NCBI GenBank assembly: GCA_013396525.1
Contig: VWYX01000705.1
Span: 315,219-379,218 of the forward strand
DNA length: 64,000 bases
Source: Chaetorhynchus papuensis
Lineage: Eukaryota > Chordata > Aves > Passeriformes > Rhipiduridae
Direction: 5' to 3'
The translations under genes were made by a program, and so were the position numbers. The notes under the pieces were generated by a model that searched no databases, was not told where the DNA came from, and saw nothing but the letters and a program-made list of their open reading frames with translations. Shown here piece by piece: positions 38,151 to 49,759 of the stretch. Positions within the stretch are counted from its first letter, which is position 1; each line of letters opens with the position of its first letter.

Positions 38151-41100
38151 ATGCCGCACCCGTGGGGATGTGCTGGCAGATGAGTTTTCCCTTGCAAATA
38201 TTTTACAGGCTGCTAATGTGAAACTTGCTGCTGCAAAGAGTGAGTGAAAATCTGGAGACCGCTCATACTAGTTTCACATTGGGAGACATCTCTTTAGCGC
38301 TGGAGGCCCTCAGACTGAGAAGACGTGTTAAGAGCGAGGCAATCTTCCAATAAAATGCTTTCCCAGTTGTGTAAGAACATGAAAATTTGTAAGAACTTTC
38401 ACACAGAATTGAGCCGGACATAAATGAAATGTGAGCAATCATGAAATTCCTTCAAATGTTCAGTACTACTCATTCAATCTCGTGCAAGTTTGCTTATTTT
38501 ATCATTAGACAAATTTAACAGGGATTAATATAACCAATAAAGGATTAGACAGATTAAGGCTAAACTATTTAAAGACAAAGCAACGTTAATTAAACTGACT
38601 TAAGTAATTCAGATTAATCAGTGATGCTTCAGATGGAGAAAAAGACGACACAAGTGTGGCCAGAGACGAGAAGAACAACTTAAATGGCAGCTTTTATCTT
38701 AATTATGGCCCTCTGCACGCTTCAGATGAAGGCACGATGAAGTACAGCTCACACGTGCTGAATCGAACATTAAATCTCAGCAGCTCTGTACAATTGTGAC
38801 AAGAAAGTGAGGGTTTTGATGTCTCGAAAAGAGAGTTACCTGTCAGCGTTTGTGATCGTCCTCGACTGGAATAGGTGAGTAATCCCACTGGTGGAAATGC
38901 TGCTTTCCATTGGCGTGGAATTAGCACACGCAGATTTGTCTGCAGGACTCTGTTTCCATAGAATTTTGCATGTAATTCACGGATCTCACTGCACTCTCTA
39001 GTCAGAGGGTTTTGGTTTTTTTTTTTTAATCATTGGTAGATGCAATTCTGAATGTAATTATATTTTATAATCTATGAAATGCAGTTAGCACCTACTGGCA
39101 TTTTACTCTCTGACTTTATAAAATGATGTTGCTTAATGTAATACTCAGCAGTTACCCTCAGGGATTGTTTTTACTTGATTTCTAGTGGCTGAAGCACAAA
39201 TTGTAGGGATTTCATCTTGTGAACGAGAAATTTGTGTAGATGCTGTCATATTTATTTAATTGCCAATGTGACAGGTGCTGTGTGAGAACTTGCTCTCAGG
39301 TGGGAATATTTGACAAGCATCTTTTTGGTATATTGGAGAGAAAATGAAACTGTGAATTCAAAGATAAGATTTTTTTTTAAACTGGGTGAAGTATTCATCC
39401 AGACCGAAGAGATTTACCTTGAAGATTTTCTTCCCTTTCTGAGCAAATCAACGCCTCGCTCGTTCTTCCTTCCCTTCCCCCACAAAACAATTTCACATTT
39501 CCGCAGTAAAACGTGGTGCTCCCGGGAGCTGCTCATGCGGCACTACGGGAGAGAATATTTAGGTCACTGGGTTTTAGCGCTGGTTCTAGCGGGAGTCGCG
39601 CTGCTCCCTCTGGATTACGGGAGTCGGCAGCGCTCTCTCCCCCGTGTGCTGCTGTGTGTCCTGAGTCACGCTGACGGGCGGCTCCAGACACACTTTTTTG
39701 GGCTGTAGCCTTTAACATTTCACCTTCTCCTCGGCTCTGGCTTTTGGTCACAGCCAGCTGAGGGGTAAAGCCAACATGTTTTGCTAATTCACGGTGTGAT
39801 GCCACCGCGCCGGTAGCAGCGGCCAGTTGGAGATGACGTTGTTTTCTTTGTTGCTCTGGGGAGGATAATTCCTTGGTTTCCTTTGCCCTCTACTGGTGGC
39901 CCGCACGGCTTCGATGCCAACTCGGTTGCTTTGTTTAATATGCATATATAAAATAATTGTTTAAAATATATAACCCCCGACAGCTGAGCAAAACCACAAT
40001 GAGGGTGTTTCTAGAGCTTTCCCAAGATACTAGGAAGAGTGTTCCCAATTATTCCAAGAAGGAAATCATCTTAGTAATTTATGAAGATCTTTTTTTTTTT
40101 TTCCCAGTTGCATCCGAGCTGTGTGATAAGTACAGTGCAAACTGGGGTGGAAAAATCAGAGCAGTGTCTGCTCTGGTGCTTTTGTGGAGAGCTTGGAGTA
40201 CCTGCCTTGATGGAAGAACATCATGGACATAGGTGTTCATGGATGTTCGTGGACATCATGATGCCCAGAGGATGTCAGCTGGCTGCAGCTTTGAGTTTAC
40301 AGGAAAACACCCACTGCGCTTTGGTTGCCTCTCTGTGAAATTCATGTGCCTGGTGATCGAAGACCCAGACATAGCAAATGACAGCGCCCATGCAGAGCTG
40401 GGTTTGTTCTGTCTTTTCCCAAAGTGCCTGAATGCAAGGCTGCCACAAAAAGAGGAGAGGGTGGACTGAAACCCTGTGCTGCCTTCTCAAACTGCTCTGC
40501 AGTCACACTGAATTCCTTCCCTGTGAGCCCCCAATTGCTCTGGGACAGCTTGGAAAGGACGAGGCCCCTTCTGGGCAGTTCTTGCTTAGGATGAGAAAGG
40601 TTTTTTGCTTCTTAAGGGAAAGGATGGTTTTCAGCTGTATCACCACCCCAAACTGGCTGTTTACATCACAGTGGGAATGCCCAAGAGACAAGCAGCAGCC
40701 TGTGGCTGCAGATAAGCCTTGGGTGGGAAGCCACCCCTGTGGTGATAGCGCTTGGGTCAGCTCAAGTGCCACCACCTCACGTCCTGAGTGCCCACAGGTA
40801 GCCCTTGCTACAGAAGGGCTAACACAGATAAGAAGAAACAAGAGTCATGCACTGTTGCTCAATGTAAGTGTTGTGCTTATCATGGAGCACCAAGGCGGTC
40901 CTGTGTGGCGATTTCCTGACTTCCGTGATGGCATCCACTTGGCATCCGTTCAGATCCCCTGACCTGTGTGCACTCTTGCCTCATTGCTGGGTTACTCTTT
41001 GCCATGGTACTTTCCTGATTTCGAAGTGTATGTACTAGTCCTGTTGGCAGCTTCTGACCAGGGAATCCATGCTGAAGACTGTTCCAGCTCTCCTGGTGAT

Positions 41101-41300
41101 AATGACGGTTCTGTTGATGTCCCGCCATGTGTTTTTGCCATATTTTAGCTGCTCTCGTTACAGAATGGGGATTTACAGAAGGTCTGATGCTTTAGCACGA
41201 TGCTTGAGTATTACCTGCTTGAAAGATGGAACTAATAGACTTAAATTTCAACGAGGGAAATCTAAACTAAACATTGCGTAAAGCAGCCTAATAAATTCGC
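38151..41300. other. Intergenic stretch between SBNO1 and KMT5A promoters
   Basis: AT-rich from 38.2 to 39.4 kb, mixed from there on. There are short runs (T9-T13 near 39020, 39370 and 40090) and a locally repetitive patch at 40216-40262 where TGTTCATGGA/TGTTCGTGGA repeats between two ACATCATG words. A consensus-like plus-strand donor (ATAG|GTGAGT) sits near 38875, compatible with an unspliced or spliced non-coding transcript from the SBNO1 island. No protein-coding exon is recognised. Confidence 0.55.
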
Positions 41301-41329
41301 AGAGCAGAGTTTTACAATTCCGCCAGGAT

Positions 41330-42400
41330 TAGGGGTCCCCCGAATCGCCGCTGCGAGGTGGCGGGGGCCGTGTGCCCCGCGGAGAGGTGCAGGAGGGAGG
41401 AGGCGTTGGCGGGACGGGAGGTGCCGGTGCACCGGCTGAGCGGACAGGGCGGGGGTGCCACGGGCCGGGGGGTCCCGCTCCCGCGCGCTCCGACCCACGT
41501 GGCGCAGCCCGGCCGCGGGAGGAGCGTTCCTTGCCGAACCGCCAATCAGAGCGCTGCTTGCCCTCGGCACGGGCCAATCAGCACCCAGCGAACGCACATT
41601 TAAACCCCGTTCCCGGGAGCCGCAGTCACCGCGGTGTGACAGGAGAAGGCGGGTTATGGCTCCGCGCGCCAGTCAGAGGCCTGAGAGCGATGATGGGCAG
41701 GCAGTTAAACCAATGAGATTGCCAAGGGTAGCGCGGCGTCTCCCTGCGGAGCGGTTGGCAGCGGCGGGGACTCCGCGGGGACAGTCGGGGCCGCCCGGCG
41801 CGGGGGCTCCGGGGCGCGGGGCCGCCGCCGCCGCCATGGCCGGAGGTGCGCGGGGCGGAGCGGGGACGAGCGGAGCGGGGCCGGGGCGCGGCAGGGCCGG
41901 CGGGGCTGGGCCCGCGCTGCGCGGGGCATCTCCGCGGCGCGGAAGCTCCTCCCGGGAGGTGCGGGGAGCCGGGGCCGGCGGGACTCCTCCCCCGCGCGGT
42001 GTGCGCAGCTCGCCGGGAAGGGGCTGGGCCGCCGCGGCTCGCCCTGCCGCATCCAGCCCTTTAAACATGGCGCAGGCCGCGGCGGCCGGGCGATGACCGC
42101 GGGCGGCAGCGCTGGACATGGCTCAGGCGACGATATTCCCCCGTTGCTCCTAGGGAAGAACATGCCCAAGACCAGGGCGGGTGGCGCGGAGAAGGCAAGC
42201 CCCGAGAGCGCCGAGAGGAAGGGCGCCGGCCGCCCCCGGGCCGGCGGGGTAAGCAGTGCCCGGGCCTGGGCGGGCGGAGCGGGGCGGGCGGCTCCCGGGG
42301 GTCTGCTGTGCCCTCCGCTCCCCCCGGTGCGGCCGAACCGGTGTGCGGGCTGCCCCGGCGAGCCGCGGGGCCCGGGGCTTCGGGGGCCCCTGAAATCATT
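41330..42400 (+). promoter_or_regulatory. KMT5A: CpG island promoter of KMT5A with CCAAT boxes
   Basis: CpG-dense DNA surrounding the first two KMT5A coding exons. CCAAT boxes (NF-Y type) are at 41542-41546, 41574-41578 and 41710-41714, the first two being CCAATCA and about 32 bp apart. An E-box CACGTG is at 41496-41501. Multiple spaced CCAAT boxes are common in genes expressed in G2/M, which fits the known cell-cycle peak of KMT5A. The transcription start probably lies between 41.6 and 41.8 kb (inference). Confidence 0.65.
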
Positions 42401-45400
42401 CAGAAACCGGTTAACTTTAAGTACAGTCGGACTCTTTCCGTGTTTCCCTATGCCCTACCGCAGACAGGCCCTAGGCTCGGCATTCCCTCCGTGCCATCAT
42501 CCCCGTCCTGTAGTTCTGTCACAGGCAGCTGGCCGGAGGCTGCTTGTCTCTTTGCATTTAGCTCTCAGTGGAAATAATTGTGGCTATTGTATGAAATCCC
42601 GGAGCTCCTCAGCAGCCTTTCGTGTGTTTTGCTGTGCTGAGAAAGTCTCTGCTCTCTGGGGTCTCAAGCCTGGCACAGACAAAGACGTGGCAGCGGCGTC
42701 TCGGTTGCGCCAAGAGCGCAGCAGGCAGGGAGCTGGGAATGAGGGGAGGAAGCTCTGTTGGAAAAATAGTTGTTCGTTTCCTGTTCATGGTGTATTCAAA
42801 GCCTGAAAGCTCAGCTGGCAGGTGGACTGCAGTTCACTGCTTTGGGCTTTCTCCCAAAATGCTCATATTTAAACTTCTCCCTAAATCTTGAGGACTTTGA
42901 AGCTCAGGGTTCGTTGCTTGCAATTGTTAAAACGAGTGTTTTTATAGTATTTCATGCTTTGAAGCCCCGTTTTTTTAATAAGCAAGTTTTGCCTTTCACA
43001 GGCCTTTCAGAAATATTGGAGGTCAGGGAGTGTCCATGTGATTACTTTTTCTCAGGCTGTTCTATCGTAATCTCATTCCTTAGTTAAGTTTAGTTATGGA
43101 CTAAGATCTGAGCCTTTAACTGGTCTGATTTTGTGTGAATTACGTACATAGGAAGTTTGTTATTCATGATTATGTTAATTATTAAAATTATCCTAACTGT
43201 TCTATTGTGTACTTTGTTTACTTTTTCAGTGTCTCTGTGACTAGGTATACTGAGGTATTTGTTTAGTCAGCTATATTTGAGCTATCTTTTTTTAACTACT
43301 GGGACCCTTTGTTCCTTGCTTTTCTAAAAAAATGGATGCATATTTTTGTTGTTTTAACTGGCTTGCAATGTCTGAAAATTGCTTTTGGTTGAGCCAAACC
43401 ATAGCCAAGAAAAACTTATTCTGGCCAAGCTGCATCTGTTTGTCCAGACACTGAGATTTCACGGTTGAAATCTGTGTGCCTGACATACGCTGCACTGGCA
43501 AACTTAGCCAGGTGGCAGGAGACTGTAAAAGCAAAGGTGACAGGACTCCACTAATCTTTGCTAAATTTGACACTGCTCACTGTTGGCATCTTGGAGCCTG
43601 AGCCAGCAAACAAACCCCAGGCTCTGTGGTGTCTGGCCATGCCAGAGAGTTTTGCCGTTTTTCTGACTGGGCTTTGCGCAGACTCTCTAATCGGCTTTTT
43701 TGCCATGAACAACTTTTGCACTTTATTTTTGTGTCATATAATGGATAAAAAGATAGCACTGTTTATCTCTAATGCTTTGCTGAGAAGTGTCACTCAAGGT
43801 GGGCTGTAAAACTGATTCCTGTCTTCTGTGCTGCTCAGTTGAGCATATAATTTACTGCAGCAGCATTTGACACCTCCTGAGAGTAGCTGGGTAGCTCATA
43901 CCTCTCTGCCTATGAGAGCTCTGTACTGGGCCTGGGCAATTTTTGCTGTGTTATTCATATTTTTTTTGGCTCGTGCTCTTTGAGGCCGCCTTCCTCCCGA
44001 GGAGCTCAGGCTTGGGGTTTGGTTTTTTTTAAGCACCAAAGTTCATACTGTGAAGTACAAGGGTGAAGGCTATGACTACCCCATCCTGCCACATTTTATG
44101 TGAAAGCTCCCTCGGACTGAGAATCTGCCTTAGCAAAGTTCTCAGAGTGCTCAGCACTGTTATTTTTTCACTTAGAAATCACAACCTCAGTGAGGGTGAT
44201 GCTTAAAACAGTGTAATTTGCATCAGCACAGTCAGCTGTCAGCCCTGTTGTGGATGTCAACTTGAGGTTCCCAGAATCTCTGTGCTGAACTGATCTTTGT
44301 GTGGGTCTGTTTTAGGAGAATGTGTTTATTGGTCAATCCAAAATCTACAGCTACCTGAATCCCAACAAAGCTCCTGGTGCTCGCCCCCCGCTTCAAGAAG
44401 AAAACTCTGTCATGTATCACGAGGTGAAATGTCAGGGCAAAACACTAAAGGAAACCTACAGGAAAGGAGCTGGTAAGATTGAGCTTTGGATTGCTTATCT
44501 TGTTAAATGTGCTCCCACCGCCCCCAGTTCTAAAATTTTAATGAAGAAATAAAAGCAGTGAGGAGGAGTCCAAATTGTGGATGCTGAGTGCCAGGCTTCA
44601 CAGGTGCTTCATTGTAGTGACTAGATGGGAATGTTCCGTAAGTTTATGAAGGGGAAGAAGACCCATCTGGCTTGTGTTTAAAGGTGCATTTAACAGCCTT
44701 GATAATTTGTCCAAACACTTGGATGCAAACACTTCTAGCAAGCAGATATTTTAAATCTCACTTTACACAGGCAGTGTCAGGTTTTCTGGAAACTTGGGGC
44801 CTTTAGTTCCTAATTTGGCTCCCCAGTTTTGACAAGGAAGTGAAGATGGCCTTAGCTTGTCCCACTGCTGAGGCCTTGCAAGCTGTGCTTCTTTTCTCCA
44901 GTGAGACTGAAACATCTGTCTCAGCAGATGGGACTGCTAAACCTGATGTTTTATGATTTACATAAAAACGTTTTTCAGCTTTAAACCACGCTCACCTACC
45001 TCTGAATCTGTTGTCTGAGGAGGAGGATGTGGTTGTATTGGGGTAGGATGCAAAAAACCAAGAAAATGTTGGTTGGGGGGAGTGTAGATTTCTTGTCAGT
45101 GCCAGCCCTTCAGCTCCCATGGATTTGGTCTGGGTGGCATTGGCCACTTGCTACCAACATCTGCAGCTGCTGAGCCCAGCAGTGCAAGGTCATTGCTGTC
45201 CTTTTTCTCTCATTTGACAGAACTATAAACCAGTGGAATTCATTTAAAGCACTCGAGTATAGTTGGCCCTAAGTTCAGAGCCTTACTTGATTTCCTTGTC
45301 ACCAGGAAAAAAGAATGGTGGCAAAATAGTTGAAGGTGCTGTGAAAACAGAAGACCAGAAGGATAAGGAAGGTGGGTGCAATCCTTCAGTGCCCTCCTCT

Positions 45401-48269
45401 GATCAAAACCAAGACACTGTGGAAACCCAAAAGACTTCCCTGCCTGCAGACTGTGCTGAGGAGGCCAATGCAAAGCCAGCTCAGAAGAAGATGGTTAAAG
45501 CAAAACGAGGACCAAGGAAAAAGTAAGTGACTTGTGGAATTGTGAAAGGACAGCTCTTTGTTTTCTCAAAAAAATCACATTTTAAAAACCCCAAAATTGC
45601 ATTGAAATATCTACTTTCCAGAGGACTTGTTTGTCTTGAAAGCAAGGTTAGTATGTTCTATCACAAGTGAAATATTTGCTGGTCACCTGTGGAAAAAAGA
45701 AATTATTGAGCCATTAAGACCTACTTTCCTGTGGACAAATGGGAATGTGTCTTGTCAGAAACAGAACAGTTGGAGGCTTCCTGGCTGAACTGATACCCTT
45801 TCTCATGGTATCAGAGTAATGTGACCTAACATTAATGAATTCCTTGCCAAGCAGTTTTCGTGACCTAAATTTTCGAGTGCCTTCTGGCAAGGCACGCAGG
45901 GGGCCCCAGACTTGTAATGTGACCTTCAGTTGATTTCCAACGACATCTCACTTGTATTGTTCAAGAATTAGTACTGGAGAAATGGAAATAGTGTGGGGAG
46001 GAAAGGGGATGTAGCTGTGGCTTGAAGCTAAGAGTACTGATAAAAAACACTGATTGGTATTGATCACCTTTCAACTTACCAAGCTGAAATAAAAATTTCT
46101 TGTGCATACCTTTGCTCTAGAGGTGTAACTTAACAAATAGTCTGAAGTGTGTGTGTGTTGTCTTTTTCTTACCCCTTAGAACACAAGGAAGAACACCAAA
46201 CCGAAAAGTGACAGATTATTACCCAGTTAGAAGAAGTTCCAGGAAGAGCAAATCTGAATTGGAGGTAGTGCTTCTTGTTAAAATGACATTACTTATAACA
46301 TGTCTGGTTAGCTGAAGATTTGGGGAAGTGTGTAACTGTCTGTAAATGGTTTCCATTCCAAATGCAACTAACGTGTGCACTTGAAGTATTGTTAGGAACA
46401 TGCTTAAAATTTGGAAATGCTGGTCCAGTTTAGAACAGAATCTAGCTGCTTAGATATTTTAGGGGACAGAAATCTGTCTTTCTGCCATTCAGTCTGCTGG
46501 AAATATGAGGTGGTTAGGAACAATGAGTGTCACTGGTTGGTAATTTCCTTCCAGCTCTAGAATAAGCTATAAACAATATTGTGGTTTTGTTTGTTCTTGT
46601 TTATTCTGCAGACTGAGGAAAGGAGGAAAATAGATGAGCTGATTACAAGTGGGAAAGAAGAAGGAATGAAGGTAACTACAATGCCAACCTAAGTAGCCAT
46701 GTACTGTTTATTTTACAGTATCTTGATGTTAATCTGTTTAAACAGAGTAGCAGAACTCAGTCTCAGAACCCTGCAATTCTCTGATAAAAATGCAGGAAAA
46801 CTGGAACACTCTCTTTCCTTTTGAATGAGCAATATTGGTCTCTGAAGAATGTGTACGTGCAGCCTGAGTCATAAATATTGAGGGGGCTTTAAGGTCTTTA
46901 CAGAAATGCACTCGTAAGTTCTTTGATTGGAAGCCTTTGTGTCCAACTACCCAGTAACTCAGGGTGTGTCCCAAACTCATCCTGCATTTCTTCCACAATG
47001 CCATGCATTGTGCTTCTACAGCTTTGTCTGCAATATGCACAAATTCCCTTCTGCAGCATTTTTTTAATGACAATCCATTTCCTAGTAATCAGCGTATCTG
47101 CAGTGATGTAAATCAGCTGGGAAATGAGAAAGTATTTCCTTTTCAACTCAACAGATTGATTACATCGATGGCAAAGGGAGAGGAGTAATTGCTACTAAAC
47201 ATTTTAATCGAGGAGAATTTGTGGTTGAGTATCATGGGGATCTCATCGAGATCACTGATGCCAAGAAACGAGAGGCTGTGTATGCTCAAGACCCATCCAC
47301 AGGCTGCTACATGTACTATTTCCAGTACCTCAGCAAAACCTACTGGTAAGCTCAAGTTTCCATTGATAGAAGCTTTGAATACTGCTAATTCGTTTCTTGT
47401 TTTCATGCAAACTTTTTGATTTTAATGGAAAGTCTGAATTATGAAATCTTTCAGAGCATGGTCCATGGTCCAAGAGTGTCCTGGGCTATGAGGAATGGTA
47501 GGTGACTCAAAAGCCCTGTTCTCTGAAGTACAGAACAAGATATGTGGAGAGTTGCATCTGCTTGGATGAGGCTTGTAGTTCTGCTGTGGTCTTCTGCCTA
47601 AATTTATCCTCTTGTAAAATGAACTCCTTTGTCTGAGTTGTGAGGAGTTGGTTTGAAAAGCAGGTTGGACAAACTCCCTGGAAGAGAAACATTTCTTTCA
47701 ACTTTGGGTGTCCTTGTTTCTCCAGTCTCTGACACCCACTCCAGTCCAAACTTTATAATTTCTTTCACATCTGGACTCTGGTGTTCCTGGAAACAGGCAG
47801 CTCAAACAGTCCAAAGGTTTCAGTTTGTGGGTTTTGTGCTAACTTTAAAATCTCAGAGTTGTTTCAGTTTCCCTGCCTTGCCATATTATGGCTGTCTATG
47901 TAGTCATGGTTGTTCTGTAATGTAACATGATAATGTTCTGTTTCTCCTTAATTTTTCAAGCCTTGTGTGGTTTCCTCATTCTTTATCTGATTGCACTTTG
48001 GGCTTTGTCCACAAACGTGCCCCAGGCCCAATCCCGCGTTCTGTTCTTGCTCTTTCAGTGTCGATGCTACGAAAGAAACGAATCGTCTGGGAAGGCTCAT
48101 TAATCACAGCAAGTGTGGCAATTGTCAGACCAAGCTCCACGACATCGATGGCGTGCCTCATCTCATCCTCATAGCTTCCAGGGACATTAAGGCAGGTGAA
48201 GAACTGTTGTACGACTATGGAGACAGAAGCAAAGCTTCCATTGAAGCTCACCCATGGCTGAAACACTAA
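41836..48269 (+). CDS. KMT5A: Histone H4 lysine-20 N-methyltransferase (SETD8/PR-Set7), complete
   Basis: This nuclear enzyme mono-methylates histone H4 Lys20 with S-adenosylmethionine, controlling chromatin compaction and replication licensing. Coding exons: 41836-41845, 42154-42248, 44316-44472, 45306-45522, 46180-46264, 46612-46671, 47155-47345, 48059-48269. They sum to 1,026 nt (341 aa plus stop; human 352). I chose the ATG at 41836 because it has a strong Kozak context. Its ten coding bases splice to TAG|GGAAGAACATGCCC, giving MAGGKNMPKTRA, parallel to human MARGRKMSKPRA. Residues about 167-178 (NRKVTDYYPVRR) form the PCNA-dependent CRL4-Cdt2 degron, with TD and the downstream basic residues kept. 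The SET domain fills about residues 209-336, with NHSKCGNC (287-294) and YDYGDRS (323-329). The frame is intact. Confidence 0.96.
42249..44315 (+). other. KMT5A: KMT5A intron 2
   Basis: A 2.1-kb intron between the GRPRAGG exon and the ENVFIGQSKIYSY exon, the longest of the gene. The first 300 bases are still CpG island; the rest is AT-rich. I see no exon, RNA gene or clear transposon. Confidence 0.6.
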
Positions 48270-49755
48270 TTCATCTTCCTTGTTTTGGGGTTTTTATTTT
48301 TGGACTGAGTGTTCTACAAGGAGTCAGTGAATTTTTTTCTCCTGCCCTCACTCCCCTCAGCTTTCTTAGTGGACTGCTTATGGTCTTCCGAGCTCCTTAA
48401 AAACTGCCTTTTTGCTTTGCAGTATTTAAATACCTATTACAGTTTTCCAGGCAGGCTTGAATAATTGATCTTAGATTGCCAAAACTTCTTTTATATCATA
48501 AAAGGAAAACCCTCCTTAAAATTTGAATGCTTCTGCATAGTGACCAGTGCCACTTGAGCAGTGAAAGACTTGCACAGAAACTTAATCACTGGGGTTGTGC
48601 TTCTGCTTTTGCAAGGAAATCTCACGCTCCACTTTGGGGTGCTGAACTTGGCTTTGTGACAGAAGTACTGCTGTACTCTGACTTGGTCATCCAGTGGCTC
48701 GACTGTCTGTCAGACTGCTTTTCACAGCCCAGTGCTGACAGGCTTCTCTGAGATGGATGCTACTGTCATTCTCAAATAATTTGTGGTAGGAATCCAGTTT
48801 TTCCAGTGTCATACATTCTGGTGGCAATGGACTTCAAATGCACTGGCACTGAGGGGGAAAAAAGGATGGTCAGATTGGCTGCTTTCTTTGGAGAAATGAC
48901 TCCCAGCCAAACGAGGATGGATTTTGATAGACTGGGTTGATACTGACTACAGACGTGAAGATAGAACTTCACAGTGAGAATCAATGTTTGACATTTACTT
49001 ATTTTCTAAACTTTGAGAAGGTACCTTTTATAGTTGATGGCCGATTCTTGGCGGTGTCTCCCAGAGGATTTTAAAGAAGTAAAAGCTCTCTCCAAAAATT
49101 TTTATATTACCTTCCTATGCTAATTAGCCACATCAGAAGCTATTTATTTACTGTGAATGCTTGAAGTAGAGCATAGCGGTTCCAAAAATAGGAGTCATCT
49201 TCATATGCAGCTTCAAACTGTAGTGATGGAGTTCATGCAGTGAAGAAAGTAGATTCCTTATTGCCTGGTCCTGTAGGTCTGTCCAGCATGGTCTGGTCCC
49301 ACTGTCCCACATGGGAGTCGAGCGCTTGGCATCTCGTGGATGTTCGGAACGTTACTGTTGGAGAGCCAAATCTGGGATATAGGCAGGCAATACAATGCAG
49401 GTCCTTTATGTTAAAGATGAATTCTTACCAGTTGGAATTTTTGCCAAGGCAGGCTTGGCATGTGTGTAGATGAAAATGGCTGTGAGCCATCAGCCACGCT
49501 TGCTGCTGGAAGATGTCAGCAAGGGATCTGTGGCTCTGTTAATGTCTTCTATTCCTCATGTCTTGAAGGCTGCTGCTGTTCCAGCTGAATGCCCTCTAGA
49601 CAATCTTATGCTTGCCTATGTGATAGGTCAGATAGCAACAACATCCTGGTTGTGTGCTCCAGCAGCAAGAGAGGTGGCTTAGTGATGTATTTTTTAAATT
49701 AAAAACTTGAAGACAATGTCTCTGTAAAATAAAGAATATATTTATTATTGATGAA
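48270..49755 (+). other. KMT5A: KMT5A 3' untranslated region
   Basis: From the TAA at 48267-48269 to the first plus-strand AATAAA. No spliced continuation is needed because the protein ends with the conserved EAHPWLKH. A longer form may use the second AATAAA at 50257-50262. Confidence 0.7.
49728..49733 (+). promoter_or_regulatory. KMT5A: KMT5A polyadenylation signal AATAAA
   Basis: A canonical AATAAA about 1.46 kb after the stop codon, followed within 50 bases by T-rich sequence. A second AATAAA at 50257-50262 could give a longer isoform. Confidence 0.65.
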
Positions 49756-49759
49756 GTGG

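Noticed and set aside
40880..41281. Open frames that at first looked like a decayed retroviral or other mobile coding segment
   Set aside because: No conserved motif could be identified on either strand, and there are no terminal repeats.
41455..42096. A 213-codon frame including the KMT5A start codon
   Set aside because: It is an open frame through CpG-island DNA in which the ATG at 41836 lies, but the family evidence demands splicing after ten bases. The rest is Gly/Ala/Arg/Pro filler.
42093..42806. A 237-codon frame starting with the alternative KMT5A ATG
   Set aside because: Only the part up to 42248 belongs to KMT5A; beyond it the frame runs into intron 2 past a consensus donor (GTAAGC) and loses all similarity.
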